Origin: Bacteroidales bacterium
Lineage (GTDB): Bacteria; Bacteroidota; Bacteroidia; Bacteroidales; UBA932
DNA length: 38,512 nt
Reading direction: 5' to 3'
Assembly: GCA_017615435.1 (NCBI GenBank)
Contig: JAGAAF010000066.1
Location: 1 to 38,512, forward strand
Numbering within the stretch: the first letter of the stretch is position 1; every line of letters starts with the position of its first letter. The notes below the pieces were generated by a model. The model had not been told where the DNA came from, did not search any database, and saw only the letters and a list, made by a program, of their open reading frames with translations. Positions 35,725 to 38,512 of this stretch are shown here, one piece after another. The translations under genes and the position numbers were made by a program.

Positions 35725-37562
35725 TGATCGAGTAATTCGCGGGCGATTTCGGGGGCGAGGGGGCTGAGACCGGATGAGGGGTCGATGAGATAGTTTTGGA
35801 GATCGGTTTCGGTCCAGGAAGGATTTTCAGCGAACCATTTTTTCAGAATTTTGCGGTCGGCGGAGCGCTGGCGACGGCAAACGTCGCAGGTGCCGCAAGG
35901 CTTGACGTCCGTTTGCCCGAAGTAGCGAAGAAGGTATGACGCACGGCATTCGTCGGTCTGGCTGACGTATTCGAGCACGGCTTCCCCGCGGGTGTGGAAG
36001 GCGCCGCGAAGCATTTCGTACTTCTCCTTCTGAAGGTCGAGATTTCCCGGCATCAGGCGGTTATGCCGCAGCATTATGATAGTGCTGTTGTCGCACGGCA
36101 CGTAACGGATGATATGCGCCAGCGACAGCTCATAGAGCATCTTTCGCAGCGACGGAACGGTCACGCCCAGCTTGCGGCAGACGTATTCTTCGTCGATCGG
36201 AACGGTGAACGAGAAGATTCCGGTGTAACTGCGCATCAGGGTCTCCAGAAGGTTTACCAGCGCGGCGTCGCCGAGGTCGATATCGTAGAGCCTGGAGCGG
36301 TCGGGAACTATCTTCACGCGAGTTGGGATGTCCACATCTTCACTGTAGACAATGTGCCCTGAAGTCTCCAGATAATGCAGCGCGTAGTGAACGCTGGAAC
36401 TGCTGAAGCTGAAGTGACGGCAGAATTCTTCAATGCTGAACTTCAGTTCGCGCCCGATTCCAGCCTCGTACGGGATATCGTAGAAGACGTGCAGTTTCTG
36501 ATAGATGTTCTCGATGTACTCCAGCGAGGGAAAACTCACGCTTTCCAGCTGACGCAGGCGGTCCACGTCCTTCGCGTTCCAGAGCTGCACTGCATAGGAC
36601 CGCTTTCCGTCCCTTCCGGCGCGCCCGGCTTCCTGGAAATACGCTTCCGGCGAATCGGGCAGGTCGCAATGGATGACGAACCTTACGTCCGGTTTGTCTA
36701 TGCCCATACCGAAGGCGTTGGTGCACACCATCACGCGCGTCCGGCCGGCCTTCCACGCTTCCTGGCGCGAGTTGCGCGAACTGCTCGAGAGCCCGGCGTG
36801 GTAATAATCCACGCTCACGCCGAGTGCACGCAGCTGCGTGGCGAGTTCTTCGCATCCTCGGCGGCTGCGACGGTAGACTATTCCCGTTCCCGCGACCGAA
36901 TTGCAGATGCCGGCGATCTGGCCGAGCTTGTCCTCGCACTCCCGCACGATGTACGAAAGGTTCGGGCGTTCGAAGCCCGACTTCAGCACGAGGGGCTCAC
37001 GGAAGCGCAGTTTGTCCATAATGTCCTCGCAAACCGGAGGCGTGGCCGTGGCCGTAAGGGCTATGACGGGAGCTTCGACAAGCTCGCGAAGCGCGCCGAT
37101 CTGGAGGTAGTCCGGGCGGAAATCGTAGCCCCACTGCGAGATGCAGTGGGCTTCGTCCACGACAATCAGCGAAATCGGCAGGATATCGAGATACGAGCGG
37201 AAAAGTGCGGTCGAGAGACGCTCGGGAGAGACATAGAGGAACTTCACATCGCCGTAGGCCGCATTGTTAAGCGCGAGGTCCACTTCCCTCTTCTCCATTC
37301 CGGCGTGAATTGCGAGTGCCTTGATGCCGCGCGAGGCAAGGTTCTGCACCTGGTCTTTCATCAGCGCTACCAGGGGCGTCACCACCAGCGCCAGGCCGTC
37401 CTTCATCAGCGCGGGGACCTGGAAGCACACGGATTTGCCGCCACCGGTCGGGAGCACGGCGAGCACGTCCTTCCCGGCAAGGGCGGAATCGATTATCTGC
37501 TCCTGCATCGGACGGAACTTTTCGTAGCCCCAGAACTGCTTTAAAACTTCAAGCGCGGTCAT
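35721..37562 (-). CDS. recQ: RecQ-family ATP-dependent DNA helicase
   Basis: RecQ unwinds DNA 3' to 5' during recombination and fork repair. The protein is 613 residues from ATG 37562; a longer frame adds 14 residues that lie upstream of the promoter box. The helicase core has PTGGGKS at 38-44, DEAH at 136-139 followed by CISQWGYDFRPD, and motif VI QEAGRAGRDG. A winged-helix-like region (about 375-500) comes before the zinc-binding cysteines C539, C556, C559 and C562 (CGTCDVC), which lie close to the C-terminus. No HRDC domain is recognisable. A TATTTTTG box ends five bases before the ATG. Confidence 0.94.
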   Translation of the reverse strand: MTALEVLKQFWGYEKFRPMQEQIIDSALAGKDVLAVLPTGGGKSVCFQVPALMKDGLALVVTPLVALMKDQVQNLASRGIKALAIHAGMEKREVDLALNNAAYGDVKFLYVSPERLSTALFRSYLDILPISLIVVDEAHCISQWGYDFRPDYLQIGALRELVEAPVIALTATATPPVCEDIMDKLRFREPLVLKSGFERPNLSYIVRECEDKLGQIAGICNSVAGTGIVYRRSRRGCEELATQLRALGVSVDYYHAGLSSSSRNSRQEAWKAGRTRVMVCTNAFGMGIDKPDVRFVIHCDLPDSPEAYFQEAGRAGRDGKRSYAVQLWNAKDVDRLRQLESVSFPSLEYIENIYQKLHVFYDIPYEAGIGRELKFSIEEFCRHFSFSSSSVHYALHYLETSGHIVYSEDVDIPTRVKIVPDRSRLYDIDLGDAALVNLLETLMRSYTGIFSFTVPIDEEYVCRKLGVTVPSLRKMLYELSLAHIIRYVPCDNSTIIMLRHNRLMPGNLDLQKEKYEMLRGAFHTRGEAVLEYVSQTDECRASYLLRYFGQTDVKPCGTCDVCRRQRSADRKILKKWFAENPSWTETDLQNYLIDPSSGLSPLAPEIARELLDQ

Positions 37563-37567
37563 CTTTG

Positions 37568-37575
37568 CAAAAATA
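37568..37575 (-). promoter_or_regulatory. -7 promoter box for recQ
   Basis: TATTTTTG on the minus strand ends five bases before the ATG at 37562, predicting a leaderless mRNA. This also argues for that ATG over the upstream in-frame start. Confidence 0.6.
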
Positions 37576-37589
37576 CCAAAATGTTGTGA

Positions 37590-37620
37590 TTTGTCTATTA
37601 GCAAATTTATGCTAAATTTG
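37590..37620 (+). promoter_or_regulatory. Promoter of pckA
   Basis: TTTG at 37590-37593, a 19-base spacer and TAAATTTG at 37613-37620 form a consensus Bacteroidetes promoter. The leader to the ATG at 37669 is about 45 bases, the longest in the window. Confidence 0.8.
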
Positions 37621-37668
37621 TTCTCGATTTCAAGCTAAGGCAAAATCTTAAATTTTCACATACAAATT

Positions 37669-38512
37669 ATGGCAAATATCGATCTCAGCAAGTACGGTAT
37701 CAAAGGGGTCAAGGAAATCCTTTACAACCCCACCTATGAAGTCCTTTACAACGAAGAGACCAAACCCGGCCTCGAGGGATTTGACAAAGGACAGGTTACC
37801 GAACTCGGCGCTATCAACGTTATGACCGGAATCTACACCGGCCGTTCTCCTAAAGACAAGTACATCGTGTACGACAAGACCACCAAAGAAGGCGCTCCCG
37901 GCGAAATCTGGTGGACGACGGAAGGTTATCCTAACGATAACCACAAAATGTCCGAGAAGACCTGGAAGGCCGTCAAGAAGCTCGCCCTCGGCCAGCTCAG
38001 CGGCAAGAGGCTCTTCGTCGTGGACGGTTTCTGCGGAACTCACGCCGACACCCGTATGAAGGTACGCTTCATTATGGAGGTTGCGTGGCAGGCCCACTTC
38101 GTGACCAATATGTTCATCCGCCCGAAGAATCAGAAGGAGTTCGACCAGGAGCCCGATTTCGTGGTATACTGCGCTGCGAAAGCCAAGGTCGACAACTATC
38201 AGGAGCTCGGCCTCAGGAGCGAGACCTGCGTTGCCTTCAACGTCACCTCACGCGAGCAGGTTATCCTCAACACCTGGTACGGCGGTGAGATGAAGAAGGG
38301 CATGTTCTCGATGATGAACTACTTCCTCCCTTTGAAGGGCATCGCGGCCATGCACTGCTCCGCCAATACCGACATGAACGGCGAGAACACCGCCATCTTC
38401 TTCGGCCTGAGCGGCACCGGCAAGACCACCCTCTCCACCGACCCGAAGCGCAAGCTCATCGGTGACGACGAGCACGGCTGGGACGACCACGGCGTCTTCA
38501 ACTTCGAAGGCG
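37669..38512 (+). CDS. pckA: Phosphoenolpyruvate carboxykinase (ATP), 3' truncated by window
   Basis: PckA interconverts oxaloacetate plus ATP and phosphoenolpyruvate plus CO2; in succinate-forming gut Bacteroidales it often runs in the carboxylating direction. The first 281 residues are present, out of roughly 530-540 for the family. Family segments include [17 protein letters not shown] and the kinase P-loop [12 protein letters not shown] (about 245-256), followed by DDEHGW. The gene is intact to the window edge. Its last 210 bases contain three of the six CATG sites in the window, unlike the rest of the gene. Confidence 0.96.
   Translation, partial: MANIDLSKYGIKGVKEILYNPTYEVLYNEETKPGLEGFDKGQVTELGAINVMTGIYTGRSPKDKYIVYDKTTKEGAPGEIWWTTEGYPNDNHKMSEKTWKAVKKLALGQLSGKRLFVVDGFCGTHADTRMKVRFIMEVAWQAHFVTNMFIRPKNQKEFDQEPDFVVYCAAKAKVDNYQELGLRSETCVAFNVTSREQVILNTWYGGEMKKGMFSMMNYFLPLKGIAAMHCSANTDMNGENTAIFFGLSGTGKTTLSTDPKRKLIGDDEHGWDDHGVFNFEG

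Overview
The window looks like a chromosomal segment of a member of the Bacteroidota, most likely order Bacteroidales, with fairly GC-rich DNA and a strong preference for C-ending codons. Supporting signs are TAnnTTTG promoter boxes (some with a TTG or TTTG about 19-20 bases upstream), no visible Shine-Dalgarno sequences, a UpxY-type NusG paralogue, RNase Y beside ZapA with a 6S-like RNA between them, a TamB-family giant protein, and a Tricorn-like S41 protease. I cannot name the genus. Nearly all of the window is densely packed housekeeping or periplasmic coding sequence. I see no plasmid, phage, intact transposon or defence operon.

Layout. 1-2413 (minus strand except a 65-base plus-strand gene tail): rny, a 6S-like RNA with its own terminator, zapA and a ZapB-like coiled-coil protein. 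2424-7442: an orphan UpxY antiterminator diverging from a NAD synthetase whose glutaminase domain appears dead; then an operon of an outer-membrane barrel and a 5'-nucleotidase lipoprotein. 7491-10724: ffh, then a nitroreductase-aminotransferase pair. 10786-15454: a SIMPL protein with gdhA, then rmlB, yebC and a membrane TPR protein. 15572-24696: a tightly overlapping plus-strand operon of a Tricorn/S41 protease, polyprenol-phosphate glycosyltransferase, Tex and a GH2 beta-galactosidase. 24725-25190: tRNA-Thr(CGU), its terminator, then about 350 bases of non-coding, hairpin-rich repeats. 25191-27762: tsaD and an FAD-dependent dehydrogenase. 27814-35555: a five-gene overlapping operon (tamB, RsmI-like methyltransferase, folB, mtaB, PhnP-like MBL hydrolase). 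35544-35724: an inverted-repeat element between convergent genes. 35721-38512: recQ diverging from pckA, which runs off the window.

How the genes work together. Several products concern RNA and translation (RNase Y, Ffh, Tex, YebC, TsaD, MtaB, RsmI-like); TsaD and MtaB perform successive steps of ms2t6A37 tRNA modification. Envelope functions are TamB, the outer-membrane barrel, the nucleotidase, the S41 protease, beta-galactosidase, the glycosyltransferase and RmlB. Central metabolism is represented by GdhA, NadE, PckA and an aminotransferase.

The observations I would follow up first are these: an almost complete absence of the tetranucleotide CATG (six found by eye, three of them within 76 bases of pckA); the NAD synthetase with glycine at the expected position of the amidase catalytic cysteine; two unexplained structured repeat elements (24862-25190 and 35544-35724); and a repeated promoter geometry that predicts leaderless mRNAs.
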